This document shows, in pieces, positions 34,655-44,354 of a stretch of DNA of 64,000 bases; within the stretch, counting starts at the first letter, position 1, and every line of letters starts with the position of its first letter. Source of the stretch: Pseudalkalibacillus sp045920555 (lineage in GTDB: Bacteria > Bacillota > Bacilli > Bacillales > Fictibacillaceae); NCBI RefSeq assembly GCF_045920555.1, contig NZ_CP174509.1:5828001-5892000 (forward strand). The letters run 5' to 3'. Position numbers and translations under genes: made by a program. The notes beneath the pieces were generated by a model. It worked only from the letters and a program-made list of their open reading frames with translations, made no database searches and was not told the origin of the DNA.

Positions 34655-36325
34655 TTACATTTTTTCTGGTGCAGAGACACCAATCAATTCTGTACCGTTC
34701 TTGAGTGTTTGCTGAACAGCTTTCATCAACGAATATCTTTCTTTACTTTGTTCAGGATTGTCGTCATCAAGAACACGTTCTGCATTATAAAAGCTATGAA
34801 GGGCTGAAGCGAGTTCGAACAAGTAGTTCGTCATCCGATGCGTAGACAACGTCAGTGCTGCCTCCGCAACAGCTTCCGGAAACTCTCCCAGCTTCTTCAA
34901 TAAGACATATTCTTTTTCCGAACGGATGGTCGAGAAGTCGACTTGATCCTCGAATGTATACCCTTTTTCTTTCCCCTGGCGAAGCATGCTGCAGACGCGG
35001 GCATGTGCATATTGGATATAATAGACAGGGTTTTCATTCGAACGGGATACGGCAAGGTCCATATCAAAATCAAGATGGGAATCAGAGCTGCGCATCGCAA
35101 AGAAATAACGCATTGCATCAACGCCGACTTCATCCATCAGTTCACGTAAAGTGACCGCTTTCCCTGTCCGTTTACTCATCTTCACCTTTTCGCCGTCTTG
35201 GAAAAGGCTGACGAGCTGTATGATTTGCACTTCAAGCTGTTCACGATCGTAACCAAGCGCCTCGACAGCAGCCTTCATTCGCGGGATATACCCATGATGG
35301 TCTGCGCCCCAAATATTGATGACTGTTTCAAAACCGCGCTTGAATTTATCGAAGTGATAAGCCATATCGGGTGTCAAATAGGTATAAGTTCCGTCGTTTT
35401 TGATCAAAACACGGTCCTTGTCATCCCCTAAGTCCGTTGTCCGGAACCATGTTGCTCCATCTTTTTCATAGGTAACGTCTTTTTCCTTCAACAAAGCAAG
35501 CGTTTCATCGATCTTACCTGATGTATAAAGGGATGTTTCAGAATACCATTCATTAAAACGGACTCGGAATTCCGCTAAGTCCTCTTTGATCTTCTCAAGC
35601 TGCTTCTCAAGGCCGTATTCTCTGAAGTAGCGAATGCGTTCTTCCTGGTTCAGGTGGACATATTTGTCGCCTTCCTTTTCAGCAACCTCTTTTGCAAAGC
35701 GGATGATGTCCTTTCCGTAATACCCATCTTCAGGCATGGAAGCCTCGTGACCCAATGCCTCCAGGTAACGCGCTTCTAGGGACAAGGCAAGATTGTGGAT
35801 CTGATTGCCGGCATCGTTGATATAGTATTCCCGCGATACATCATAGCCGGATTTATCCAATATATTACATAGCGTATCCCCTACTGCCGCTCCGCGTGCA
35901 TGGCCAAGGTGAAGGCTGCCTGTCGGATTGGCAGAAACAAACTCGATCTGTACCTTTTTGTTTTGTCCTGTATCCGTTTGGCCGTATTGATCACCAGCTT
36001 TGATGATGGCAGGGATCAAATCGGTCAAATAATGGTTGTCTAAGTAAAAATTGATGAATCCAGGTCCTGCGATTTCGATCTTTTCAATCGACGCTTTCGT
36101 TTGATCGAAGTTCGCGACCATTTCTTCGGCAATCTGGCGCGGCGCCTTTCTTGCAATACGTGCGAGCTGCATGGCCATGTTCGTGGCGAAATCACCATGG
36201 TCCTTGTTTTTCGGAAGCTCAAGAACGACTTCTGGCAGCTGTTCTTCTGTAGCCAAGCCCGCTCTTACAACTGAGTTGGCAATTTCCTTTTTCAATTGTT
36301 CCTTTACCTGTTCTACAATCGTCAT
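34655..36325 (-). CDS. argS: Arginyl-tRNA synthetase
   Basis: Class Ia synthetase that charges tRNA-Arg. The 556-aa protein has an N-terminal Arg-tRNA D-loop-binding domain, the HIGH-type motif HLGH (139-142, in SANPTGSLHLGHARG), the KMSKS-type motif KMSKRTGKAV, and the C-terminal anticodon-binding DALR domain. The start ATG 36325 overlaps the stop of ywiB by four bases (ATGA). No T-box leader is present, and none is expected for argS in Bacillus. Confidence 0.97.
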   Translation of the reverse strand: MTIVEQVKEQLKKEIANSVVRAGLATEEQLPEVVLELPKNKDHGDFATNMAMQLARIARKAPRQIAEEMVANFDQTKASIEKIEIAGPGFINFYLDNHYLTDLIPAIIKAGDQYGQTDTGQNKKVQIEFVSANPTGSLHLGHARGAAVGDTLCNILDKSGYDVSREYYINDAGNQIHNLALSLEARYLEALGHEASMPEDGYYGKDIIRFAKEVAEKEGDKYVHLNQEERIRYFREYGLEKQLEKIKEDLAEFRVRFNEWYSETSLYTSGKIDETLALLKEKDVTYEKDGATWFRTTDLGDDKDRVLIKNDGTYTYLTPDMAYHFDKFKRGFETVINIWGADHHGYIPRMKAAVEALGYDREQLEVQIIQLVSLFQDGEKVKMSKRTGKAVTLRELMDEVGVDAMRYFFAMRSSDSHLDFDMDLAVSRSNENPVYYIQYAHARVCSMLRQGKEKGYTFEDQVDFSTIRSEKEYVLLKKLGEFPEAVAEAALTLSTHRMTNYLFELASALHSFYNAERVLDDDNPEQSKERYSLMKAVQQTLKNGTELIGVSAPEKM

Positions 36326-36756
36326 CTTTCTTCCCCTCTCAGCTTAATAAGCATTTGATGGTAGCCCGCTTCTTCACCCTGGAAGAGCACCTGATAATCC
36401 ATAGATAAATAACCCTTTTGTACTGTTTCATTCCAATCGAAATCGATCTTATCCGTTTTCGTTGAGATCTGAATCGGACCATAAGGGCTTTCATAAGTTC
36501 CTTCCTTCTCGGTCCCAGGGCTGAAACGCTGCCGCATCGATACGGCTCCCTGGCGGATGATCGTGATTTCGTCGGTCAAAATTTTTATCGTCGTATTCAC
36601 TTTGTCTTTTTCGTTGATCATTTCTTCATAGCGAAGGTAGACAGCGCCGTTTTTCCTGTATAACGTTCCGTTCGATGACAACTTCGAATCCTCGGTTGCC
36701 CCGGAATCAATGATTTTCGTATGTAAATCCACTTCAACAGGGATCGTAACATCCAC
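36322..36756 (-). CDS. ywiB: DUF1934 family protein (YwiB-like)
   Basis: A 144-aa beta-barrel-like protein of the calycin-type DUF1934 family (TLYRKNGAVYLRYEE, GAVSMRQRFSPG, GYLSMDYQVL). It is coupled to argS by an ATGA overlap, the arrangement seen in B. subtilis ywiB-argS. I chose GTG 36756 over GTG 36765 because AAGGGTG abuts the latter. The function of the family is unknown. Confidence 0.85.
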   Translation of the reverse strand: MDVTIPVEVDLHTKIIDSGATEDSKLSSNGTLYRKNGAVYLRYEEMINEKDKVNTTIKILTDEITIIRQGAVSMRQRFSPGTEKEGTYESPYGPIQISTKTDKIDFDWNETVQKGYLSMDYQVLFQGEEAGYHQMLIKLRGEER

Positions 36757-36862
36757 ACTGCTCACACCCTTCTCTTCGTTAACTTACCCATTATAATAAA
36801 AAAACGCCTCCTCTTTCAAGGTTCAGCGCTAAGACGACACTTTGGGAAAATTTTACTCACTA

Positions 36863-38671
36863 TTAAGGTAGCGGCAGTACTACATCCACCGTTGTTCCAT
36901 CATGTTCACTGCTTGAAAACTGAATCGTCCCTTTATGATCTTTAACGATTTTAAAACTAACCATCAATCCTAACCCTGTACCTTTTTCCTTCGTCGTGTA
37001 AAAAGGTTCACCCAGCCTCGACATCCGGTCTTTCGGAATGCCTGGTCCCTGGTCTTTAATCCTGATGAGAAGCATACCATCTTTCCTTGTCCTTGAAGAG
37101 ATGATGATTTTCCCTCCATCCGGCATGACTTCGATTGCATTTTTGATCAAATTGATGAAAACTTGCTTCAATTGATTCTCTTCACACTCGATCAATTCTG
37201 AATCCGCTTCCAAATCCGTGATGAACTGGATATTATGAAGGTTGGCTTGTCCCTCCAGAAGCTTCAAAACATGCCGGATGAGGTTTCCGGCTTTCTTTTT
37301 CTCAAAACAAATGCTCTGCGGCTTTGCTAATAAAAGTAATTCACTGATGATCTGTTCGATACGATCCAGTTCAGATAGTACGATTTGATAATACAGATCC
37401 TTATCTTCGAGACCGCCCTCCATCATCTGTATGAACCCTTTGATCGAGGTCAATGGATTCCGGATTTCATGGGCGATTGCTGCCGCAAGCTCGCCGAAAA
37501 CGGTCAGTTTCTCTGACCTCCTGAGCATTTCCTGCGATTTTTTCTCGTCGGTGATATCCCGCAGAATCCCATACATGCCTATGATTTTATCATCGACGAT
37601 CATCGGGAAACCGACGACCCTTACGGTGATTGTCTCGCCATCTTTTCGTGTCATATGTTTTTCGAATTTGACCGTTTCTCCGGTGAAAATCTTCTCGTAA
37701 TTGGCGACGACTTCCTCTTTTTCATCCGCCAGCAGGAAATCGGTGTATTGCCTTCCAATCTGCTCTTCCTCCGAGAAACCAATAATAGTAACGATTGCCG
37801 GATTGATGCTTGTCAATTCCCCTTTAAGGTTGATCGAATAGATGCCATCAGGATTGTGTTGAAATAGGGATCTGTATCGGTGCTCACTGTGCAGCAAAGA
37901 CTTTTTCGCTGAAATCTTCTCGGTAACATCCCTGAACACGGCGAGTACGAATGTATTCCCGTTCTCTTTAATCGGAATCGATTTTCCTTCCATTTCTAAA
38001 ATAGAGCCATCTGGTCGAATAAGTTTTATAGGGAACAATCTGGTGAACCGGTGCCCTCTCATGACCTTTGCAACACGTTTTTTAGACTCTTCTTGATAGT
38101 CCGGATGTATAAATGCTGAAGGAGATATTCCGATGATATCGGATTTGTCGTTGATTCCGAGCATCTCGACCGCAACATCGTTCACATACAGGATTTTTTC
38201 CGAGTCATGCAAACAAACAGGGTCAGGGGAGTGTTCAACAAGCTGTCTGTACCGATATTCAGATTCAAGCAATGCTTGCTGGGCTTTTTGCAATGCTGAA
38301 TTATTCATTGATGTATGAATGTCACAGTATTCCTTCATCTCATGCCCATTTTCAATGTTACGGACAAGAACGTCGATGCTTCCATCCTTTTTTGGACAAA
38401 AGGAGAATTCAACAGTTTCTGTTCGTCTGTCGAGCCTGACGAGTTCCGTCTTGAACCAGGCTCCGTCATAACTTTTATTGATTTCAATATCAGGAAAGAA
38501 CCGGATCAGTTTTTGTCCGATCAGTTGCTCGGTTTCTACGCCTAACCAGTCTTTGATCGTTTGGTTGGCATGTATGATTGAACCCTCTTTATTTATTTGT
38601 AAAAAGCCATCTGATAATTGATCAATGAAAGCTTGATTTAATTCAATCAAAGCAGAAGTTGTCCTTTGCAC
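36863..38671 (-). CDS. PAS-domain sensor histidine kinase (sporulation-kinase type)
   Basis: A 602-aa soluble histidine kinase: three PAS domains (about 10-110, 130-255, 260-380), a HisKA dimerisation domain with phosphorylated His401 in AHEIRNPLTS, and a catalytic domain with the N box (NLIKNAIEVMPDGG), G1 (DQGPGIP) and G2 (GTGLGLMVS). It has no membrane segment and no partner response regulator nearby, features of KinA/KinC/KinE-like kinases that feed Spo0F. The GTG start (38671) has AGGAGC. Which PAS signal it senses is not evident. Confidence 0.9.
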   Translation of the reverse strand: MQRTTSALIELNQAFIDQLSDGFLQINKEGSIIHANQTIKDWLGVETEQLIGQKLIRFFPDIEINKSYDGAWFKTELVRLDRRTETVEFSFCPKKDGSIDVLVRNIENGHEMKEYCDIHTSMNNSALQKAQQALLESEYRYRQLVEHSPDPVCLHDSEKILYVNDVAVEMLGINDKSDIIGISPSAFIHPDYQEESKKRVAKVMRGHRFTRLFPIKLIRPDGSILEMEGKSIPIKENGNTFVLAVFRDVTEKISAKKSLLHSEHRYRSLFQHNPDGIYSINLKGELTSINPAIVTIIGFSEEEQIGRQYTDFLLADEKEEVVANYEKIFTGETVKFEKHMTRKDGETITVRVVGFPMIVDDKIIGMYGILRDITDEKKSQEMLRRSEKLTVFGELAAAIAHEIRNPLTSIKGFIQMMEGGLEDKDLYYQIVLSELDRIEQIISELLLLAKPQSICFEKKKAGNLIRHVLKLLEGQANLHNIQFITDLEADSELIECEENQLKQVFINLIKNAIEVMPDGGKIIISSRTRKDGMLLIRIKDQGPGIPKDRMSRLGEPFYTTKEKGTGLGLMVSFKIVKDHKGTIQFSSSEHDGTTVDVVLPLP

Positions 38672-38935
38672 GGTACCTGCTCCTTTTTATTGCATCGTCT
38701 TGTCTTCATTAAAAACTCGATCATGGTGCAGCGTGTTTGCTATTTGTCCGCTATTACCATAAGTGATTTAATCGCCACCTAACTAATTAGACCTTTTTGA
38801 AAAAACTCCTTCTTCCAAACGCCTTTTGTCATAAAGCTATATTAATAATTGAAATATGGGCAATCCTGAAAAAGTTTAGAACCTGCCCCTGGCGATGTTC
38901 TCTCTATTTTCTCGTAAGAAGTATTAACTCAAAAA

Positions 38936-39022
38936 TTAGAGGACATCTGTTCCGTTATCCGGATAAAAGCCTGTTGATTTTTAATGATTTTCCGCAAATA
39001 AGGGCGCTGGTGGCCTCTAACT
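38936..39022 (+). repeat. AGAGGACA-type dispersed repeat
   Basis: TTAGAGGACATCTGTTCCGT at the left and TGGCCTCTAA at the right, about 86 bp, with AAATAAGG before the right end as in 24588-24674. It is part of the 38672-39256 gap, which holds only repeats and the speB terminator. Confidence 0.6.
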
Positions 39023-39094
39023 TTATTCTCATTGCAGCTCCTTTTTTGTGGGAATACCCTGAACCGGCACTATTTTTTTCACGTTTACATGTAA

Positions 39095-39200
39095 AGAAAA
39101 CTTTGGCGAAGCCAAGCCTTTGGTGAAGCCAAACCTTTGGTGAAGGCTGAGCCCTAGTTACACTTATACTGAAGAAAGTATTTTATACTTTCTTCAAGTG
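39095..39200 (+). repeat. GGCTGAGCC-type repeat with palindromic right arm
   Basis: CTTTGGCGAAGCCAAGCC repeats degenerately about three times, then GGCTGAGCC, and it ends in a perfect inverted repeat with 10-bp arms AAGAAAGTAT around TTT. The same element lies at 58641-58727, and a partial one at 24690-24744. Confidence 0.65.
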
Positions 39201-39241
39201 CAAAAACCCTTTCAGAGTGAGTGCTTCTTTCTAAAAGGGTA
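39201..39241 (-). terminator. Terminator of speB
   Basis: Minus strand ACCCTTT-(21 nt)-AAAGGGT followed by TTTT, soon after the speB stop codon. Confidence 0.75.
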
Positions 39242-39256
39242 TCGACATCAGCGGAC

Positions 39257-40129
39257 TTATTTCACCCAACCGAGCAGCATTTCTCGGATGAATTTGCTTG
39301 CGGCGATTGGGGTTTGTTCGGAGTGATCATAAATCGGAGCGACTTCGACAAGATCTGCTCCAATGACATTGGCGTCAGAATTTGCAATCAGCACGATTGC
39401 TTCCAAAAGCTCCTTCGAAGTGATGCCTCCCGCTTCAGCTGTTCCTGTACCTGGCGCGTGTGCAGGATCGAGGACATCGATATCGATCGTCACATACACT
39501 TTTTGTCCCGAAAGCTTTGGAAGGACTTCTTTCAATGGTTCTACGACATCGAACTTTGCCATATACATGCCTGATTCTTTTGCATATTGAAATTCTTCTT
39601 TCATACCGGAGCGGATTCCGAAAGAATAGACGTTTTCCGGTCCGATCAGCTCACACGCTTTTCGGATCGGTGTCGAATGGGATAACGGTTCTCCTTCATA
39701 TTCTTCACGTAGATCCGCATGGGCATCGATATGGATGACCGCAAAATCTTTGTACCTTTCATGGAACGCTTTAAAAATCGGCCATGAAACGAGATGCTCT
39801 CCGCCTAATCCAAGTGGAAACTTCCCAGCATCTAAAATTTTCCCTACATACTCCTCGATCATATCGATACTTCGCTGCGGGTTGCCGAACGGAAGCGGGA
39901 TATCCCCTGCATCGTAAAAACGCACTTCCTCAAGCTCACGGTCCATATATGGGCTGTACTCTTCCAATCCAAGTGATACTTCACGAATTTTAGCAGGACC
40001 GAAACGTGACCCTGGGCGGAAGCTGACAGTCCAATCCATCGGCATCCCGTAAATGACCGCTTCACTATCTTCAAAATCAGGATGGCTTTTTATGAATACA
40101 TTTCCTGAATAAGCTTCTTCAAATCGCAT
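39257..40129 (-). CDS. speB: Agmatinase
   Basis: Ureohydrolase that splits agmatine to putrescine and urea. The 290-aa protein has the binuclear manganese motifs GGEH, HIDAHADLRE and DIDVLDPAHAPGT. ATG 40129 follows AGGAGG. With speE immediately upstream (nine bases) it forms the polyamine operon of Bacillus. Confidence 0.96.
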   Translation of the reverse strand: MRFEEAYSGNVFIKSHPDFEDSEAVIYGMPMDWTVSFRPGSRFGPAKIREVSLGLEEYSPYMDRELEEVRFYDAGDIPLPFGNPQRSIDMIEEYVGKILDAGKFPLGLGGEHLVSWPIFKAFHERYKDFAVIHIDAHADLREEYEGEPLSHSTPIRKACELIGPENVYSFGIRSGMKEEFQYAKESGMYMAKFDVVEPLKEVLPKLSGQKVYVTIDIDVLDPAHAPGTGTAEAGGITSKELLEAIVLIANSDANVIGADLVEVAPIYDHSEQTPIAASKFIREMLLGWVK

Positions 40130-40138
40130 AACAGCCTC

Positions 40139-40966
40139 CTATTCCACAAGATCCCGGACGAATTTAGGCAGCGCGAAAGCTGCAGTATGCAGTTCTTTCG
40201 TGTAATACTTCGTATCGATGTCGTGGAAACGATCTTCTTCCACTTTCAATGGATCATGTTTTTTCGATCCGATCGTAAACGTCCACAATCCGCTTGGGTA
40301 CGTTGGTATGTTTGCTATATAAAGGCGGGTCACAGGGAAAATCTCTCTTACATCCCTTTGTACTTGAGAGATGAGATCTGCTTTGAACCAAGGGTTGTCC
40401 GTCTGCGCAACGAATACACCGTCTTCTTTCAATGCTTTCGAAATCCCTTCATAAAACCCTTTTTCAAACAATTTCGCAGCTGGACCGACCGGCTCAGTGG
40501 AATCGACCATGATCACATCGTACTCGTTTTCACTTTTAGCAATGTGCATGAAGCCATCATCCACCTGGACGTCAACACGCGGGTCTTCCAAGTCCCCAGC
40601 AATTTCCGACAAGTATTTTTTCGAATACTCGATGACTTTTCCATCGATCTCGACAAGGACCGCTTTTTCAACTGAAGGGTGCTTCAAGACTTCGCGGATG
40701 ACACCACCGTCTCCTCCACCAACGACGAGGACATGCTTTGGATTCGGGTGTGTGAAAAGCGGGATATGAGCGACCATTTCGTGATAGACGAACTCATCCT
40801 TTTGTGTCGTCATGACCATGCCGTCCAAGACGAGCATGTTGCCGAACTCTTCCGTTTCAATCATATCCAGCCGCTGAAAATCTGTTTGCTCGGTATGTAA
40901 TGTCTGTTTGATTTTTGCAGTGATGCCGAACTTTTCTGTTTGTTTTTCCGTGTACCATAATTCCAT
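40139..40966 (-). CDS. speE: Spermidine synthase
   Basis: Transfers the aminopropyl group of decarboxylated S-adenosylmethionine to putrescine. The 275-aa protein has an N-terminal beta domain (ELWYTEKQTEKFGIT) and a Rossmann-like domain with VVGGGDGGVIRE, the acidic VEIDGKVIEY and the catalytic Asp in MVDSTEPVG. ATG 40966 has GAGGTGA at five bases. Nearly identical in layout to B. subtilis SpeE. Confidence 0.97.
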   Translation of the reverse strand: MELWYTEKQTEKFGITAKIKQTLHTEQTDFQRLDMIETEEFGNMLVLDGMVMTTQKDEFVYHEMVAHIPLFTHPNPKHVLVVGGGDGGVIREVLKHPSVEKAVLVEIDGKVIEYSKKYLSEIAGDLEDPRVDVQVDDGFMHIAKSENEYDVIMVDSTEPVGPAAKLFEKGFYEGISKALKEDGVFVAQTDNPWFKADLISQVQRDVREIFPVTRLYIANIPTYPSGLWTFTIGSKKHDPLKVEEDRFHDIDTKYYTKELHTAAFALPKFVRDLVE

Positions 40967-41132
40967 TTCATTCACCTCAATTTTATTATCCTGAAAATCT
41001 TATTTGGCATTCTATCATCAGTATTCGACGTGTTTCGAATTTACACCCGGACCATGAAAGATACTCTGTCATCTATTGTCCGTTTCCCTCAGTCGTCCAT
41101 TTGAAACTTCCAAATTCATAATGTGCAAGAAA

Positions 41133-41160
41133 AGTATACTCGATTGCCCTATTTTTTCAA
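41133..41160 (-). promoter_or_regulatory. Promoter of speE-speB
   Basis: Minus strand TTGAAA, 16 bases, TATACT, a good sigma-A promoter about 165 bases before speE. Confidence 0.6.
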
Positions 41161-41235
41161 GAGAAATTTTATATCCAATTTCAAATAAGGGCTGGAATGA
41201 CGAAATCTTCAAAGGCTAAAAGCGTCAATATCAAC

Positions 41236-41265
41236 GTTTAGAATCATTGAAACCCTCCCATACTA
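41236..41265 (+). promoter_or_regulatory. Candidate forespore promoter of pbpG
   Basis: GTTTA, 18 bases, CATACTA. The -10 fits the sigma-G/sigma-F type (CATAMTA) and the -35 fits the recalled GHATR at four of five. It lies 57 bases before pbpG, which in B. subtilis is a sigma-F gene. Confidence 0.4.
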
Positions 41266-41322
41266 GTAAAAACAGAAGTTACTAAGAAGCTGAAAAACCG
41301 CTCATGTAAGGGGGGAAACGTC

Positions 41323-43389
41323 ATGGAAGTCATAACCGCTGGTCGTTTGTTGAGGACATGGAAAGTAGTATGGCTCTACCTCAGGACTTTCTTAATATTT
41401 TCATTGCCGGTCTTATTGGTAGGTCTTATTTTTGTCGTTGTCATCCATGTAATGGGCCCTCCTCCGTTAAAGGTTCCCCAGACGACGATCTTTTATGGCG
41501 CAGATGAATCGATCATCGGAGAGCACGAGCCTCTCGGGCAAAATCGGTTTTGGGTAAAACTTGAGGATATATCGCCTTATATGACGAAAGCTACCGTAGC
41601 TGTAGAGGACCGTAGATTTTATAATCATCACGGGTTTGATTTGAAACGGATCGGCGCTGCCCTTTTAGCAGATATCCGGGCAGGTTCGAAAGTCCAGGGT
41701 GCTAGTACGATCACTCAGCAGTACTCTCGAAATCTATTTCTTGCACCTGATAAAACGTGGGAACGAAAGCTGAAGGAAGCTATATATGCAGCTCGGATCG
41801 AGGCGAACTACACAAAAGATGAAATCCTCCAGGGCTATTTGAACACGATTTATTACGGTCATGGTCACTACGGAATCGAGGCTGCCTCTCAGTTTTATTA
41901 TGGGAAGCCTGCAAAAAAATTGAATCTGGCTGAGGCAAGCATGCTAGCGGGTATCCCGAAAGGTCCGTCCTATTACAGTCCGATCGTCAGTATGGACCAT
42001 GCAAAAAAACGGCAGAAGATCGTGTTGGATGCTATGGTCGCAACTGGAGCAGCAAGTGCAACAGAAGCAGCTGAAGCATACAATGCACCTCTTAAAATCG
42101 TGGGGAAAGCGAATCTGCCTGCTGGAAGAGCTTCTTATTTCCAGGACGAAGTCGAATACCTTTTAAAAAATAAACTTGGACTGGATGCTGAAGAGGTGAA
42201 GCTCGGTGGTTACCACGTCTACACGACATTGGACCCGGAACTCCAGGAAAAAGCAGAGCACTGGGTTGAAAAGTCGATTCCGAAAACCTCTAGCATCCAA
42301 GTCGGAATGGTTGCACTCGATCCTAGAACTGGAGATGTAAAAGCGATGGTGGGAGGCCGGGACTATCAGGAGAGCGCTTATAACCGTGCAACCCAGGCAA
42401 GACGTGCACCTGGCTCGACCTTCAAACCATTCTTATACACTGCGGCATTGGAAAACGGGTTCACACCTTCAACTCTATTGATGAGTGAGCCGACAACCTT
42501 TTTCGAAGGAGAAGAGAACCAGTATACACCTGAAAATTTCGGTCATCATTATGCAAACGATGAGATCACGTTAGCGCAGGCAATAGCGGTTTCTGACAAC
42601 GTTTATGCAGTGAAGACCAATATCTTCATCGGCCCTGAACAGCTTGTCAAAACAGCAAAGGATTTCGGCATAAAAAGTGATCTTTCTGCCATCCCTTCAC
42701 TCGCACTTGGAACAAAGCCTGTCGGGGTACTGGAAATGACATCAGCCTATAGCGTATTTGCCAACAACGGGGTGAAAAGTGAGCCAAGATTCATCACGAA
42801 GGTCGTCGATTATAAAGGAGACATCGTATACGAACAAGAGGTCAAGAAAAAGCGCGTGATCGATCAAGAATATGCCTATGTCATGACCGATTTGATGAAA
42901 GGGGTATTCGATGAAAGGTTAAATGACTATACAAGAGTTACTGGTGCTTCCATCAACAGTTTGATCGATCGACCAACCGCAGGAAAAACTGGTTCGACTA
43001 ATTATGATAACTGGATCATCGGTTATACGCCTCAGCTCGTGACTGGGGTGTGGACCGGTTACGACAAAGGAAAATCCCTTCATCCGTTCAATGATGTGCT
43101 TTATTCCAAAAATATTTGGGGTCACTTCATGAAAGATACGATGGCCGATCGTCCTGTCGCCCAATTCACTCAACCTGAAGGCGTTGTTGGAGTAAATGTG
43201 AATCCAGAAACGGGCTTGCTGGCGAGTGACAGCTGTCCGGAAAAAAGGCTTTCTTTTTATATCGAAGGCACACAGCCGACGAAACACTGTAAAGGCGATG
43301 CCAGTGATAAGGAAAAAGCACCTGTTTCTCCTAAACAGACAGAGGAAAAAGGCTTTTTCAAACGGATTTGGAACTGGATGACAGGTTAA
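41323..43389 (+). CDS. pbpG: Class A penicillin-binding protein (PbpG-like)
   Basis: Bifunctional peptidoglycan synthase, 688 aa: one N-terminal membrane anchor (about 23-45), a glycosyltransferase domain with catalytic Glu95 in VAVEDRRFYNHHG and the QGASTITQQ motif, and a transpeptidase domain with Ser365-Lys368 (GSTFKPF), SDN (424-426) and KTGS (555-558). The position beside speE and ywhD matches B. subtilis pbpG (ywhE), used in spore germ-cell-wall synthesis. ATG 41323 follows AAGGGGGG. Confidence 0.95.
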   Translation: MEVITAGRLLRTWKVVWLYLRTFLIFSLPVLLVGLIFVVVIHVMGPPPLKVPQTTIFYGADESIIGEHEPLGQNRFWVKLEDISPYMTKATVAVEDRRFYNHHGFDLKRIGAALLADIRAGSKVQGASTITQQYSRNLFLAPDKTWERKLKEAIYAARIEANYTKDEILQGYLNTIYYGHGHYGIEAASQFYYGKPAKKLNLAEASMLAGIPKGPSYYSPIVSMDHAKKRQKIVLDAMVATGAASATEAAEAYNAPLKIVGKANLPAGRASYFQDEVEYLLKNKLGLDAEEVKLGGYHVYTTLDPELQEKAEHWVEKSIPKTSSIQVGMVALDPRTGDVKAMVGGRDYQESAYNRATQARRAPGSTFKPFLYTAALENGFTPSTLLMSEPTTFFEGEENQYTPENFGHHYANDEITLAQAIAVSDNVYAVKTNIFIGPEQLVKTAKDFGIKSDLSAIPSLALGTKPVGVLEMTSAYSVFANNGVKSEPRFITKVVDYKGDIVYEQEVKKKRVIDQEYAYVMTDLMKGVFDERLNDYTRVTGASINSLIDRPTAGKTGSTNYDNWIIGYTPQLVTGVWTGYDKGKSLHPFNDVLYSKNIWGHFMKDTMADRPVAQFTQPEGVVGVNVNPETGLLASDSCPEKRLSFYIEGTQPTKHCKGDASDKEKAPVSPKQTEEKGFFKRIWNWMTG

Positions 43390-43414
43390 AAAGCGGATCA
43401 GTCCGCTTTTTTTC
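43388..43414 (+). terminator. Terminator of pbpG
   Basis: AAAAGCGGA-TCAG-TCCGCTTTT followed by more Ts; it starts right at the pbpG stop codon. Confidence 0.93.
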
Positions 43415-43430
43415 GTTTTAATTTTAGGTG

Positions 43431-43497
43431 GGCCATAAAGGAGTTCACCGCTCCGGAGATTAAATGGACCACTCTGAGAATAAACGCACCAGCTGAT
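43431..43497 (+). repeat. Degenerate ~20-bp tandem units
   Basis: Three loose units (CATAAAGGAGTTCACC..., TTAAATGGACCACTCTGAG, AATAAACGCACCAGCTGA). The last two are 20 bases apart; the first is longer. Probably a worn relative of the tandem arrays A-D. Confidence 0.3.
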
Positions 43498-43498
43498 G

Positions 43499-43534
43499 AA
43501 AAAGGGACTGGCTCAAATGAGCCAGTCCCTTTTT
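43499..43534. terminator. Bidirectional terminator between pbpG and ywhD
   Basis: Perfect 17-bp stem AAAAAGGGACTGGCTCA inverted around two bases, with A and T tracts on both sides. It serves the converging pbpG and ywhD transcripts. Confidence 0.95.
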
Positions 43535-43662
43535 CTGTCCTAGTAAATATGTGTGTAAAGATAATGTTTATTTTACTCCATTTCGGGTCCATCGCACAGA
43601 TGTTTCACATTTTGTTCAAAAACTGTTCAAAGAAATCTCGCCGTTCATCATTCTTTGATCCC

Positions 43663-44208
43663 TTAAAGAGCGTTTTTCACTTCTTCACTCGCACGCTCCC
43701 AAAACTCTTCATTATGTTCGATCAAGAACTTTTTCAACAATGCTTTTGATTTATCATCCATATTGTCCACGACGACTTTTTTCTTAAGTGCCTTATCCAT
43801 ATTGTTCACATGTTCCGGCATACTTTTATAGCCTCGTCTTGCTTCTGCATCAACCTGGAGCTCGCAGGCACCAAGCCCAGCGTAATAAGGGCCGGCACTT
43901 GAAGAATCGACCATCACCCAGACGAGCCAGTACAGCTTCGGGTTCGGTGCATCTTCACGGTTTGCTGTGAATTTGATCCGTTTCTCCACTGAACTTCGTG
44001 CATGCAACGCGCCCATATCCACGAACACTTCTTCATCTTCTGGATCGACAAAGATCGGGGTAAGATTATTAAGGCTGATCGTTCCGACACCATACCCTCC
44101 GTGCCCATCCGTGGAATCTCCACTCAGAATCGTGAATCCTTGCTTTTTCTTCGGCTTTTTTTCATCCTTATTATTGTTGCTGTTATTGTTATTAAAGAGA
44201 TCTTTCAC
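43663..44208 (-). CDS. ywhD: YwhD family protein
   Basis: A 181-aa protein beginning with a poly-Asn stretch (FNNNNSNNNK) and a basic KKPKKK segment, then the YwhD domain (FTILSGDSTDGHGGYGVGTISLNNLTP..., YYAGLGACELQVD). Conserved in Bacillus next to pbpG; no known function. GTG 44208 is eight bases from AGGAGG; a TTG two codons upstream is only two bases from it. Confidence 0.9.
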   Translation of the reverse strand: MKDLFNNNNSNNNKDEKKPKKKQGFTILSGDSTDGHGGYGVGTISLNNLTPIFVDPEDEEVFVDMGALHARSSVEKRIKFTANREDAPNPKLYWLVWVMVDSSSAGPYYAGLGACELQVDAEARRGYKSMPEHVNNMDKALKKKVVVDNMDDKSKALLKKFLIEHNEEFWERASEEVKNAL

Positions 44209-44354
44209 GTCCAAAACCTCCTATTATCGCATATAAATCCGGATTTGATGTTCTTCAAAACCTTTCGAACATCCTCTTTAACGTATGATTTTATCTTATC
44301 ATACTATTCAATTCTTATGAATGATTACAGTATCCACTCTTGCATTCTACAACA

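Noticed and set aside
36326..36360. T-box leader for argS
   Set aside because: No T-box sequence; argS directly overlaps ywiB.
38797..39126. 109-aa frame upstream of speB end
   Set aside because: It runs through an AGAGGACA-type repeat and into another repeat; no start signal.
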